The notes: a model not told the origin generated them from the letters alone. DNA of 64,000 nt from Apostichopus japonicus (GCF_037975245.1 NC_092562.1:13696501-13760500), one strand, 5' to 3'. Positions 23,598 to 35,611 are shown, counted from the stretch's first letter. Made by a program: numbers and translations.

Positions 23598-25020
23598 TGT
23601 GGGTCAATAATAAAACTTGTTTTTGTTTATTTTAAATATAAATGTATTGTACACCTTTGAACGTTCATAGGGTATATCTATTGCCCAAATATTAGCACAA
23701 CCAAAGCCTATATCCACAGACGTACATTGCGTGACAAACTAGTTTATGAATACGAAACGTACCATAGAACGAAGGAACCAACAGCGGGTTTACATGTGTT
23801 TAATTTCTCCAACATCTGGGAAAATTACATTAGTAATTTGCCACATTCTGACACTATATATCTATTCACTCATTTAATAGACTATATATCCAGTTATACG
23901 TTGAGGAAAAACGTCATCAGCTGATCAGGAGATTATAAAGAAGGTTGGTGTTTTTAGAGATCACGAGGAAAAGAATTCATAATTGGTAAGATTAGTTGTT
24001 GAATCAGCCGTTCTATATATTATCTATTTAGAGCTGCTGAGGTAGACTGCCCAAGTATCAAAGTCATATTGCTCAAAATCATGTTATGCTTTTTGTGTCA
24101 TGTAGTTATGATAGGGGAGAGGTTTTAATAAATAGAAATCATATAAGGCCATTTAGATTGGACATTTTGCACAGTTGTCATCCTTTAAATGACATTACCG
24201 AATTATGCGAAGAGTGATGGATTAGTTTTGATCTTAATGCTCACATTAGTTGCATTAATTGGATTACTTATGTAACATCGAACATCCAGAGGACTATATA
24301 GTTACGCAACGAGGATAGCACAATGAGTTGGTTTATTTCTGATGCATGTATGTATATATAATTCGACACTACTAGTTAAGATAGTTACGTTTTATTGTAT
24401 AGTTAATTGTTACTCTGAAAACTCTGTGTATATAGCAAAAAGAAAACGTATGCATTTCTTTTATTCAATAATCTACTGATTGATTTGTTGTCATTCATAT
24501 TTACCTTCCTTATCGAAGGCAAAAGGAATGATCTTTGCGATGATGATGGTGAGTATGTGTGTGGCAACTTGGCTTGCAAAACGATAATTCAATAACTGTA
24601 TGGTGGGTGAACTTTAATTAGGTACGTGGATGCACCTCTTCAGTAGAAGAGTCCTATTGTTTTCTGTGGAGTTCAAGAACATTTGGGGTCAAAGGGGTGA
24701 AAGTCTTAAAACCATCGAAACACAATAACCTTCAAAAGCACTCGGATGAACTGCATTCTTAGCATGTGGGTGTAACTATAAGCTATACAGTCTTATTTGC
24801 GATTACCAGAGTTCAACTTTTGACTGTCTGATACGGATTTAATCGCAACTCCTCAACAATATACATCGGGAAATTTTTTCAGATTATGATTATGATTACT
24901 TCAATCTTGTCACCAATACAGTTTACGTGTATTGCTTGTCATCTACTATTTGATAGCAACAATGAAGGTATATTTGTGTCATCCGTATCAGTAGAAATGG
25001 TAATTCAAGTTGTGACTATG

Positions 25021-25081
25021 TACGATTGTGTACATAGTGAATAACTTGAGCCAAAGCACGGATCCATGTGGAACGCCAAAC
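25021..25081 (-). pseudogene. Non-LTR reverse transcriptase fossil upstream of TRIM copy 2, distal part
   Basis: The minus strand reads GVPHGSVL followed by KLFTMYT, the GVPQGSVLGPLLF block of CR1/Jockey-like reverse transcriptases with substitutions. It continues after the transposon nest at 28886. It is a short non-functional relic, identified by motif reading only. Confidence 0.7.
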
Positions 25082-26293
25082 TCTAGGGGCATGGGGCGGC
25101 GATGCGTACTTCCGAGTGGTGGGGGGGGGGGATATGACCATGTTGACTATCTAAGCGTAGCGCCACCATGAGTTGGCGCGAAGTGTACAAGAAAATTTTG
25201 GGATTTACAAACCCTCTAGATTGCCGGAAACGGCACTTCCCGAGGTTTCCAAGCGGCATATACCCAACTGTAAATTAGGGATATCATGTCCGAAATATCT
25301 CATAATGAGGATCCAAAATACTTTTCTTTTTTTTTAATTTCGGGTGTTATTTTGGGGAAATTGCCCCTGTCAATCTTGTTTCAGGAGCTACGTTAGAATG
25401 TTCGAGAGCTCTTTTATATATTTCGATGAAGAAAATGGCCTCATGTAGGCTATTATAGGCCTATACCAGGGGCGTATCCAGGATTTTCTAACCCGGGGGG
25501 CGCGAATTACTACCTAAGCGGAGCGCCACCATCGGTTGGCGCGCAGCGTACAAGAAAATTTCTGGTTTGATACCCCCCAGATCACCGGAAATGGCACTTT
25601 TCGGGCTTGAAAATGACCAACCAAATGTACACTTTTTGCCTGAGAACCAAGTATTTCCCAATAGGTTTTTTTTCCACCCATCACCTTTTTGAAGATTGTC
25701 ACCAGTCACAAATCATGTTCGACCTCATCGCATGTCCTGTGGATCATTGCTTTTGTAGGTGATTCTACGTCGCGGCCCACAATAACCGTCAGCCCCACTT
25801 TTCAAGGTTTTAAGCCCATTATTTGTTCAGAATTTGTAAATTCACGTTTCTCGTGAATAAACTCACTTCAAAACATACCCATAATGTTGTAAAAAATTTC
25901 ATCTATGGACAACCGATATAGAAAAACCTCCTTGAACCCCTAACAGACCGGTCAAAATTGCACGAGTAGAGGAAAGTATGATGAAGAATGTTGGTGAAGA
26001 AATTTTCGATAATTCAGATACAGTTAATTTATTGGTGTAGAAATATTAAAACTTCTTATAACGGCTATTATAAAACTTCGTTGAAGGAAATAGTAGATAT
26101 TTCCAAAACCGAACACTACACACATAGGCGTAGGAGACGGGGGGGGGGGGCTGCAGCCCTAATTCGCCATGTCTAATGTAAAAGAGAGTTTTGACATAAT
26201 TAGACCTCCATGCTTTTTCTCCATCTGCATAAGACATTTTGTTGTTTACATTAGCATCCCGCGGTATATGCGCAACTTTCACGAACCGTGCGG

Positions 26294-27476
26294 CAGTGGC
26301 GGCGGAACCGGGGGGGGGGGCTTGGGGGGCTCAGCCCCCCCAATAAAAAAGTTGAGGGGGCAAATGCATGATAAGCCCCCCCAATATTTACCAAGGCTCC
26401 GAAACGTGCATCTGCCCATTTTTCAATGCATACTTGTCGATCTGTCCGATGCACACGTATACTCTATAGGTGTAATAGTTTTAGTAATTGCTGGGGGACC
26501 CTCGGCCCGTCCCCTGGCTATAGACCACATTGTCACCCCAACCGCGTCTTCACGCCTCGTGAAAAGTGGAAGCAGTGAGTGTGAGTACCGGTAAGCGTAG
26601 CACAACTTTGTGTTAGGCCAATGACTTGCCTCATTTCAGCCAGTTCTCCAACATCCCCTAAGTGGCGGAGCGTCCATATATACAGTCAGGGGGCGGATGC
26701 CCCCCCCCCCCGACGGACTCAAATGGACTGCTGGCGCCCTTTTCAGCTTTTCACTACTTTTTACTCATTATGGCTTTTGACTATTTTATTGCGCTCTCAT
26801 ATACCTATTGACATTTGTCATATTCTGTTGGTGTAATTTTCCGACAAAATGGCGACGACACCTATTTATTCTCCGTTTATCTGCAAATTAGCAAGGCCCC
26901 GGAAAGGGTCATTTCCTGCAGTCTAGGGAGTATATTTACTCAAAAATTTTCTGTACGCTCCGCGCCAACCTGTGGTGGCGCTCCGCTTAGATAGTGTCGA
27001 AAGTGCCCCTACAGACCATTCTTGCCCTCCCCCCTGACCAATACCCCTGGTTCCGCCACTGCCCTTACTACACCCAAAAACGTCTATGCGAGTACACTAC
27101 GAGTAATAGCTACTCTCTTAAAACACCATGGAATATACAAATTACAATGTTTTTACAGATTTTTACGTGCAATCTGAGAAATTGCAGACTTGAGACCTAT
27201 ATTTTAGGGCTAGGTATTCGCAGCATAAAACACTCGGGAAGTGCCGTTTCCGGCCATCTGGGGATTTGAAAAACCCCCAAATTTTCTTGTACGCTCCGCG
27301 CCAACCGATGGTGGCGCGCAGCATAAAACACTCGGGAAGTGCCGTTTCCGGCCATCTGGGGGTTTGAAGAAACCCCCAATTTTATTGTACGCTCCACGCC
27401 AACCGATGGTGGCGCTCCGCTTAGTCTCCACACATTAGCCCCCCCCCCCAATAATTTTTCCGTTCCGCCGCGCCTG
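26294..27476. mobile_element. hAT element, third level of the nest (1.2 kb)
   Basis: Starts CAGTGGCGGCGGAACCGG and ends TTCCGCCGCGCCTG. The perfect 8-bp duplication CCGTGCGG lies at 26286-26293 and 27477-27484. Same family as 38171-38916. The hairpin core near its right end is duplicated in tandem (about 27237-27325 and 27330-27425). It hosts a further hAT at about 26660-27061. Confidence 0.88.
26660..27061. mobile_element. hAT element, fourth (innermost) level of the nest
   Basis: Starts AAGTGGCGGAGCGTCC and ends GGTTCCGCCACTG. It is a relative of the 376-bp element at 2774-3149, with which it shares the interior including GGACTCAAATGGACTGCTGG. The sister element at 38171 lacks it at this place. 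A clean 8-bp duplication is not visible (CATCCCCT versus CCCTTACT), so the junction is altered. Confidence 0.75.
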
Positions 27477-28885
27477 CCGTGCGGTACACGATGGAATGCG
27501 CTGTAATAACCGATGCTTACTTATATGACATTGACACGTTGAACGCGCAAATTTTTGGTTATTTTTTTCGGGCAAGTCGGGCAGGTTTGAGGCTGTTCAT
27601 CCTGGAACGCCATTTTCATGCTCACTGATATGATGTGATATCTGCTGTTTGCTTTAGAAATTCGAGCAGGCGCGTAGCGAGGAATTTGTCAAGGGAGGAG
27701 CGAAGCCTGTAGGCAAAACACCATGAGTTGGCGCGAAGCGTACAAGAAAATTTTGGTCGAAAATGCCTCCAAGATCGCTGGAAATGACACTTCCCAGGCC
27801 TTGTAAGTTGCATCTAAGCATTTTCTATTTTGAAATTACTAGCGGTATCATAACGAAACATGCTGAAGGAGGGGGGGGAGACGGTCGCCCCCTTCCCGAA
27901 ATTCGTCATGTTCCCCGACGACACGGTCGAGTTCGAGACCAGCCACTGTTGGTTTCATAGCACAATACTCCATTGTTTAAGGCGTATATACACATACACG
28001 CGGTATGATAGACCATACATAGTATATACATAGATCATTAGTGAGAGAGGGAAAATGGAAACGTCAAAAATGGAGGGGTAGGGTGAGGCACACGCTCCTT
28101 CCGAAATCCTTGATCCGTCACTGGCTACCCTGTGTATATTGGGATCAGCGCTGTAATGATGTCACTGTTCCTCTTTCTCTTCCCGGTGTCTTGGCGTTTT
28201 CTTCTTCTCCCTCCTTTTCTCCTTTTTCTCTCTTTCTTCTTTTTCTTTTCCCTTCCTTCCTCTCCTCCTCCTCTTTTCCCCCCTCTTTTTTTCCTTTTTC
28301 TTCTCTTTATTCTCTCCTCTTTTTCTTACCCGGGGTGCGCGCGCCCCCAACGCCCCCCCCCCCCCTGGATACGCGCCTGTATACACATGCAATACACAAT
28401 TTCACATAGTTACATTCCTAGGTACCGATTGCTATAGGGCATCCAGGTGAAACGTGTATTAAGCATTACCTTCGTAACATGAGATTCTCAGCTGTTCGAG
28501 GGAACATATACGTGTGTAGGCCTACTATATGGCCTATATGAATACTATGAGGGTGCATATATGTACTATATCAAATTCAATACCATGGGCGCAATAACAC
28601 ATTTTGTTGTTTTAGGTCCAATGAAGCCTACAGTCAACTATTCTTGCTTTATAAAGACGGTTTGTTTGAAAAGATCGCACTGCGTTTGTGGTAGGCGAGA
28701 AATGAAACTAAAAAAGAGCCGTACATTCACGATGATGCATAAAATGATAAATGTAGGCATGAATATATTCTTATCCCTGGCATTTGGTGGGGGGAGGGAA
28801 AGGGTGTATTACATCCCCTCCACCCATTTTCATGGGGGGATATATCCCCCCCCCTTCCCCCAGGAACGCCGCCCATGTCTAGGGG

Positions 28886-29100
28886 TACTGGTTCCGAAAG
28901 CTCGATATTACTGCAAACTGTTTGAGATCGGTTGGACAGATATTGACTCAAACTACTTCAACGCAACATCCTGAAGTCCAAACTGTTCGTGAAGGACGTT
29001 GGTATGCTAGTGTCGCTCAAGTCGTGCATTACAAATCTTCTCCAAAAGTTTGGAGCTGAAGGACGAGTTAAACACTGGCCAGAAATGTTTTAGCACTTCT
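28886..29100 (-). pseudogene. Non-LTR reverse transcriptase fossil upstream of TRIM copy 2, proximal part
   Basis: On the minus strand, KLLEKVVNARLE is followed by an LHE-type stretch (fingers region) and, after an internal deletion, YLSNRSQTV. The frame then continued into GVPHGSVL, now moved to 25021-25081 by the nest. It has frameshifts and gaps. It ends about 180 nt before the TRIM start. Confidence 0.72.
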
Positions 29101-29280
29101 GTGTTCAAACCATTTTGAACGGGTTATGCATGTATGTTCGTATTTCCACTCATTTTTTATGGAATACAGGGATAAATAATAATTCGTTAAACCCTTCCTT
29201 TCTTTTCCTGCACTCTTTCACAGATTGTGACGTAACTGAGTACAGTTTTTTTCGAGTGAGAGTTAACGATCATTATCAAC

Positions 29281-31467
29281 ATGGCAACCTGGAACCCTTT
29301 CATAGAAGACCTGACAGAAAACTTCTTCATGTGCTCTGTTTGTTTGGATCAATTTAATGAGCCGAAACTGTTACCATGTCTTCATCGATACTGTAACGAT
29401 TGCTTGAGAAAAGTTATTCAAGACAGCCATGATGGGACAATTGAATGTCCACTTTGTAAACAGCGATGTTGTATACCAGAGAATGGATTGGACGGCTTTA
29501 AGACTGATTTTCATATGAAGAGTGTGCTCGAGTTCATAGAATTGCGTAAATCATTTGAAAAGAAAGATTTGAAGCAGTGTGTGAGCTGTTCAAAGGATGT
29601 GATATGTTCCGCTTACTGTTTTAAGTGTAGAGATTTTTTATGCGACGAATGTTACAAGGTTCATATCAGTAATAAAATGTTTACTGATCACCAACCAAGC
29701 ACTCTGAAATTGGAAAATATGGCAGCTAAGAACCTAACCATGGAGGAAATAGCTGCAATGACGGAAGATCCCAGGTGCCATTTTCATATAAAAGAACAAG
29801 CCAAATTGTGCTGCGGTACATGCCAAAATGAACCGGTTTGTTTAGTTTGCACTCACAGTAAGCACAAAGGTCACGATCTCATAGATGTGACTGACCTAGC
29901 CCAGCAAGAAAGGACATTACTGAAGCAGAACCTCGCTGAACTAAGCAAGCACAAAAATAAACTATATGCGTTACCCGAGAAGGTTCAAATGGCGCTAGTA
30001 AATTTGAATGAAAATGTTACAAAAAAGACAAAGTTGTTGACAAGTCAACACGAGAAACAGGTAAAGAAAATAAAGGAAAAACTTGCTGAATGTAACGATG
30101 AACGTGAAAAAGGAGCTGCTGACATAGAAAATAGAAGAGGATGTGAAAAACGTGAAATGACAGTTAAACATGAAGAGGAAATGAACCGATTGATCATGAA
30201 ACATCAACAAAATATGAAAATTACCGATGTAAAATATGACCAGGAATTGGAAGAATTTAAGGACAATTGTAAGGAAACGGAGGGTGAATTCTTTAAAAAA
30301 CTCGGAGAGTTAGATAGTAATTTCAAGACCTTGACAACAGCTAAAGATCTTCTTACAAGTCAAAACAAAAACGAATGTGAAGAAATACTAAATAAATGTA
30401 AGCAACTTATTAAACGGTTCGACAACTTATCAGCAACGTCTTCTTCCATTCTTGCATGTAATGACGATTGGACAGACGCACAGTGTGTCCCCGACATAAG
30501 AGCAGCCAGTGAACCTATGCTCGAAGAAATGAAACAAGAATATCCAGAGTTAGAATCTTTATCTGATTTTGTCGTCAGTGATATAACAAAAGTTATATAT
30601 GATAACGTTGTCATTACAGAAAGCGCAGAGTCCGTTGTTGATGTTGCGGGAATCAAAGCTAAAGGTTACAGGATCACCGGTATGACAAGTAGTAGCGATG
30701 GTAATATCGTTATGACTGGTAGTGTATCAGAAGATGAATCACACATCACTGTCATTAACACGAAAGGAAAAATATTAAATCAGAAGGTTTCAAATAGAAA
30801 TGAGAGATTTAGGGTTCAGGCAAATCGTTACTGTTGTAATTTGTCGGGGTTCAATGTCATTACAGTTGGCATACCAGATGAAATCGGTATTTATAATATT
30901 TCTGACTCTTCTTACCAAAAGAAGAACATCAGTGATATGGTTAAGACTTGGCCAGAGAAAAGGCATGTGTGTTCTGTTACCACGAATCCCGCCAAGAATG
31001 AAATCATTGTTGGTACTAACAGCAGAGAAGTGTATGTATTTGATTATCAGCTGAATTACAGTCACACCATAGTACTACCTCGTGTAATCAGGGATTCAAA
31101 TGATATCACTGTCCACGAGGGTAATCTTCTGATCTGTGACTATTGGGGTGGGACCTCATATGCAGTTACCATGGTGACATCAGGGAGTAAAGTGGTGTAT
31201 AAATTAAACAAACCAAATCTAAGTGGAGATGACTTAAGACCTGTCAGTGTGTGCATAGGTATGGGAGGGTTCATCTACATGTTATGGGGTGGTAGTAATC
31301 CACTGAACACTGTGCTAACACAATACAGTCGAGATGGTCAGCAATTACTAACATCAACGCCAGTTGAAGACGTCGCTCGGTGCATTACCACATCCGTAGT
31401 TGATGGTGAGGAGAAGCTCGTGATAGCTACCTTTATGTCGGGGAAGATGTATATATATACGGACTAG
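29281..31467 (+). CDS. TRIM protein copy 2, 728 aa, altered C-terminal end
   Basis: Same architecture as copy 1, with all RING and B-box metal ligands kept. The 3' end has one extra TA in the codons for Met-Tyr-Ile-Tyr, so the final GLVPA of the other copies becomes TD and the frame stops five residues early. The last propeller strand is therefore slightly shortened, though its core remains. The propeller patch after ILNQ (KVSNRNERFRVQAN) is the most divergent of all copies. The 5'-UTR acceptor-like CAG is at 29221-29223. The hAT nest lies about 400 bp upstream and could separate the gene from distal control DNA. Confidence 0.9.
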   Translation: MATWNPFIEDLTENFFMCSVCLDQFNEPKLLPCLHRYCNDCLRKVIQDSHDGTIECPLCKQRCCIPENGLDGFKTDFHMKSVLEFIELRKSFEKKDLKQCVSCSKDVICSAYCFKCRDFLCDECYKVHISNKMFTDHQPSTLKLENMAAKNLTMEEIAAMTEDPRCHFHIKEQAKLCCGTCQNEPVCLVCTHSKHKGHDLIDVTDLAQQERTLLKQNLAELSKHKNKLYALPEKVQMALVNLNENVTKKTKLLTSQHEKQVKKIKEKLAECNDEREKGAADIENRRGCEKREMTVKHEEEMNRLIMKHQQNMKITDVKYDQELEEFKDNCKETEGEFFKKLGELDSNFKTLTTAKDLLTSQNKNECEEILNKCKQLIKRFDNLSATSSSILACNDDWTDAQCVPDIRAASEPMLEEMKQEYPELESLSDFVVSDITKVIYDNVVITESAESVVDVAGIKAKGYRITGMTSSSDGNIVMTGSVSEDESHITVINTKGKILNQKVSNRNERFRVQANRYCCNLSGFNVITVGIPDEIGIYNISDSSYQKKNISDMVKTWPEKRHVCSVTTNPAKNEIIVGTNSREVYVFDYQLNYSHTIVLPRVIRDSNDITVHEGNLLICDYWGGTSYAVTMVTSGSKVVYKLNKPNLSGDDLRPVSVCIGMGGFIYMLWGGSNPLNTVLTQYSRDGQQLLTSTPVEDVARCITTSVVDGEEKLVIATFMSGKMYIYTD

Positions 31468-31527
31468 TACCTGTATAGCGCTTTATAGAAATTACATATT
31501 GAAACAAAGCGGTTTCGCGAGTTACGA

Positions 31528-32098
31528 CATGGGCGCAGATCAGTCTTGAATAATGGTGGGGATGCGTGTCTGTTCTCTGATACTATCTAAGCGGTGCGCG
31601 ACCATGGGTTCGCGCGTATAGGGTAGAAGTTTCTTTGAGGCAAATATACCTCCCAGATCGCTGGAAATAACACTTCCCAGACCCAAATGATGCTCCCAAA
31701 CCTCTTTAAATTTTAAATCTCATGGCTTAGAAATTTAGTTTGGGAAAAAACATTGGCGTCTGCAGAAAAAACAATTCAGGGGACAAATAATCCAAGTAGA
31801 CTGTTGTAGGCTATATGCATTGGGTTTGGGGTCCTCTCACAGAAATTATTTATAGACTGCCGCAAATGCGATTTCCGTCCAATATGTAACAACTGTGGAT
31901 AAGTATAATAAAATGAGGAACTGCTGCATGTCATTTGCTCAATGCTTGATCAAACTGCGCCAAAGTTTAATACAGGTGAATTTGAAATGCAGCGTTTGGT
32001 CAAGACAAATTGGAAGGGACACGGTATATAATGTCCCACCACTGAAAAAGTTGATGGGGACTCGTCCCGCTGTCCCCACTGCAGAATCTGCGCCCATG
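31528..32098. mobile_element. hAT element in the 3' region of TRIM copy 2
   Basis: Paralogue of 19810-20341. The perfect duplication AGTTACGA lies at 31520-31527 and 32099-32106. It supplies AATAAA at 31907-31912. Confidence 0.88.
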
Positions 32099-32306
32099 AG
32101 TTACGATACACAGATTCGGTTGTTATCGTTGTATTTGCTTGACTGGAGTTTTACACACATAGGAAAATATAACAATCCTAATTTCTAAGAGTGATTGTTA
32201 GCTGCATATATAATTGGCAAATAACTAGTCCCTAAGGAGTTTATCTCCGTATCTTAATATATCCATTACAAAGACTGTCTTCCTATATATAGGGATTAAT
32301 TTACGT

Positions 32307-32660
32307 TCATTCATACTTAGTAAAGATTCCTAAATCCTATTGGTCCATTCAGGTCAGCTGACCGTTGTTAATCCTGTGAGTAACGCACGGTAAAATTACG
32401 GGGCATCACTTTAATAAATCTTTGGTTATATGTAACCAAAAATGTTTTGTTTTATGATTTTTCCCCCACACAAATGGTAGTGTATGAATGAACGGGGTTA
32501 ATCAACGGTCTAGCGTGCGTTACTCACATGATTAATGCACTCCGGGTGTTACTGGCTATCGCTGGATGCACTCGGGCTTCGCCCTCGTGCATCGCTTGCA
32601 TTATCTCCCGATCGTGCATTAATCCTGTGAGTAACGCAACCTAGACCGTTGATTAACCCC
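32307..32660. mobile_element. Two adjoining fold-back elements (palindromic MITEs)
   Basis: Absent from the paralogous sites after copies 1, 4 and 5. The first segment begins GTTCATTCATAC and ends GTATGAATGAAC (about 32307-32492). The second (32494-32660) has arms of about 47 bp, GGGGTTAATCAACGGTCTAG and its inverse ending GTTGATTAACCCC, around a GC-rich centre. Part of the first segment resembles an arm of the second (CCTGTGAGTAACGCA), so they are related. Confidence 0.75.
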
Positions 32661-32740
32661 TTATTAATAATCAGTATGTCCATGTTATGAATGTTATGAA
32701 TAAATAATTTTACTACAGCCTAACACATTTTCTAGACAAG

Positions 32741-33480
32741 GTTGGCGTATTATTCCTTGGGTATAAACAATATTGGCTTCGTGATACAATGTGGTATATA
32801 TCATTACAGATAATTTCTGGATTTCAACTCTTTCTTTATAATGTTCCTCTATTTAAAAGAACCTCTTATGACATATGATACGTATAAGTGCTCTATTTTC
32901 TTGTATCTTCTTAATAATATCTGCACCCAACGAAGAAGGACGTACAATATATATACATGCATTTCCGAAGGGAGGTCTTTTTTACGTTTAGCTGTAAACA
33001 CAATACCGCGACAACATAATGCTTATAGGCTACTTCGTTTCTTAATACCGTATATTGCGCATAGTTTAATACTATATTGCGAACATGGTGGTCAAAGCTA
33101 AAACAGTTCTATAGCAGAGACCGAGTCTTTGGGATCCAATTCCAAGTCCGTCTTGTTCAAATACCAAGTTACCAGTTTACACTTCTAAGTTTAAATTTAA
33201 GACTGAAAATGTAACCTATGTTTATAGACGTTGGATCACATCAAAGATCATTTGGACCTATCGATATCCGTCCTTTTGACGTTCAGAATAGCCGTGTGAA
33301 GGATCCGGTTCGTTAACGGCCTTCCTTGAAGGCAATAGTGAGCCTTACATTAGTTTGCACTTGATAAAAGAATATGAACATAGTAAAGAAAGGGTTAGAT
33401 AGCGTAATAAAATCGTAAATACAACGTTATTTATTGATCTTAAAATAACGTAAATATAACGTCCCCTGGAGTCTAAAAAC
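32741..33480. repeat. Beta downstream block, copy 1
   Basis: From AGGTTGGCGT onward this differs from the alpha block found after the other TRIM genes, but matches 46103-46880 closely. It ends abruptly at GGAGTCTA, where it joins the TRIM 3' fragment. Several AACGTAAATA-type repeats lie near the end. No gene is seen. Confidence 0.8.
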
Positions 33481-33724
33481 CTTAAAACCTTACAGTGTGT
33501 GCATAGGCATGGGAGGGTTCATCTACATATTATGGCATGATGATAGTTGGCAGAACACTGTGCTAACACAATACAGTCGAGATGGTCGGCAATTACTAAC
33601 ATCAATGCCAGTTGAAGACTACGCACGGTGCATTACCACATCAGTAGTAGATGGTGAGGAGAAGCTCGTGATAGCTACCTTTATGTCGGGGAAGATGTAT
33701 ATACACGGACTAGTACCTGCATAG
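33481..33724 (+). pseudogene. TRIM 3' fragment (about the last 80 codons)
   Basis: Open to the normal TAG, encoding only the last two propeller strands (CIGMGGFIYILW ... MYIHGLVPA). No start codon, RING or B-box. Fused upstream to beta-block sequence. Its 3' flank is the usual hAT-containing region, so it is the right end of a unit whose gene body was lost. Confidence 0.88.
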
Positions 33725-33753
33725 CGCTTTATAGAAGCTACATATTGAAACAA

Positions 33754-34292
33754 ATAATGGTGGGGACGCGTGTCTGTTCTCTGATACTATCTAAGCGGTG
33801 CGCAACCATGGGTTCGCGCGTAGGGTAGAAGATTTGTTTTTGGCAAATATACCTCCCAGATCGCTGGAAATAACACTACCCAGACCCAAATGATGCTCCC
33901 AAACCTCTTTCAATATTAGATCACATGGCTTAGAAATTTAGTTTGGGGAAAAACATTGACGTCTGCAGAAAAAAAATCAGGGGACAAATAATCCAAGTAG
34001 ACTGTTGTATATGCGATCGGTTTGGGGTCCTTTCACTGAAAACAATTATAGACTGCCGCAAATGCGATTTTCGTCCAATATTTAACAACTGTGGATAAGT
34101 ATAATAAAATGAGAACTGTTGCATGTCATTTGCGCAATGCTTGATCAAACTGCCCCAAAGTTCCATACAGGTGAATTTGAACTGCAGCGTTTGGTCTAGA
34201 AAAATTGGTAGGGACAGGGCATATAACGTCCCCACCACTGAAAAGGTTGGTGGGGACGCGTCCCGCTGTCCCCACCAGGATCTGCGCCCATG
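33754..34292. mobile_element. hAT element in the 3' region of the TRIM fragment, left end deleted
   Basis: Paralogue of 19810-20341. The first bases and left duplication are missing. The right end TCTGCGCCCATG is followed by AGTTACGA (34293-34300). AATAAA is at 34103-34108. Confidence 0.82.
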
Positions 34293-35546
34293 AGTTACGA
34301 TACACAGATTCGGTTGTTATCGTTGTATTTTGTTTGACTGGAGTTTTACAAACATAGGAAAATATTACAATCCTAATTTCCAAGAGTGATTGTTAGCTGC
34401 ATATATAATTGGCAAATAACTAGTTCCTAATGAGTGTATCTCCATATCTTAATATATCCATTACAAAAACTGTCTTCCTACATATAGGGATGAATTTACG
34501 TTAATATATCGGTATGTTCATTCGTTACGAATAAATACTTTTACTACAGCCTAACACATTTTCTAGACATTTTCTTTGCCATTGTCGATTGGAGATTGTT
34601 GTAAGGCTGTTGTCAGGTCAAATAATAAATATAAATATAACACGCGAATCGTAAGTAGACTATAATGCTACTGATTTGTTTGATATCCAAAAAGCAAGTT
34701 TATCTGACGGATTGTTACGAGTAAGAAATTTTGAAGTAAACTTGCAAACTCCCCGAAATATCTGGGTGCCAGTGGCGAATGCAAGTCAATCGGGGGAATA
34801 TGATTCAGTGGGGAGGGGGATGGCTGTGTTCAATCACGGGGAAATGGTTCAGTCGGTGGATTTAAAAAAATATATTACATTCAGCCGGAAAAGAATTAGA
34901 CCTTGTGAATTTGTTCTTGTGGAATAAACATGACTGCTTCAGATTAAGAAGATAGATATGTCTTTAATTACTGCAGATAATTAAAATATATTTACTCAAT
35001 GAATCAGGTATTGTTCGTGATATCAATAATTTGAAGCTCAGTTCGTCTAGCCACTGCAAGTGACGTCAGCTCTCCCGGAGTTGGCTTCATAGCAGTTGCT
35101 GGAAATAAGAACCCTCACAAAATTCCTGGTAATTATATGCAAAATAGTCTTATCCAGACTGACTCGCCGGTTCAGCAAACTTTTAAGGTCGACGACTCGT
35201 GCCGTATCAGGACTGAGCCACGTACGACCAACAGACTCCAAACCCTCAGAATCGATACTCAGAATGCATAAAAGCATATATAGCTTATTGATGTTCAGCC
35301 TTGATATTTTAAAAACAAATGTCAATCGATTTCCGTCGGCAAGCTCCGAAAACTGTAGAAAAATGCTTTGAAAGTTAAGATAGATCTTGCGACCCACGGC
35401 AATTTTTTAGTTTGCGGACCTTCGGTTTGTGTTAATCATTACGCCTGGGATGAACAATGTTATTAGGTTGATATGTTATTTGCTTCAAGCACAAAGCAGC
35501 CAGATGTATAGTGAATCAATATACCCATACTCGATTCTGTACTGTA

Positions 35547-35547
<1 letters not shown>

Positions 35548-35611
<64 letters not shown>
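35548..35611. repeat. (TA)n microsatellite, about 64 bp
   Basis: Same locus in the alpha block as 13998. Confidence 0.97.

Larger units (their letters stand above)
20618..25081. repeat. Alpha intergenic block, copy 2 (upstream of TRIM copy 2)
   Basis: Close copy of 13001-17440, including the truncated hAT at 23369-23597 and a shortened TA tract at 21593-21649. It ends in the reverse-transcriptase fossil (25021-25081), which is broken by the transposon nest beginning at 25090. No gene is recognised inside. Confidence 0.85.
25467..28379. mobile_element. TIR transposon with 5-bp target duplication, copy 2 (inverted, second level of the nest)
   Basis: Same family as 1726-3838, in opposite orientation. 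The left end CAGGGGCGTATCCAGG follows TATAC (25462-25466) and the right end GGATACGCGCCTG precedes TATAC (28380-28384). The polypyrimidine tract at about 28155-28325 is the complement of the GA tract in the other copies. It contains a hAT at 26294-27476. Confidence 0.88.
25090..28877. mobile_element. Outer hAT-like transposon of a four-level nest
   Basis: The imperfect inverted ends are CATGGGGCGGCG and, from the right, CATGGGCGGCG. The flanking duplication TCTAGGGG (25082-25089, 28878-28885) is 8 bp. Paralogous sites at about 49371-49378 and 58381-58390 are uninterrupted, proving insertion. Its own sequence is 25090-25466 plus 28380-28877. The rest is younger transposons. The left part carries the hairpin core in reverse. 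Confidence 0.82.

Noticed and set aside
28041-28437. Hydrophobic Ser/Phe-rich frames at 28041-28437 and their equivalents at 1640-2044 and 44070-44345
   Set aside because: These are translations of the polypurine/polypyrimidine tract of the 5-bp-TSD transposon.
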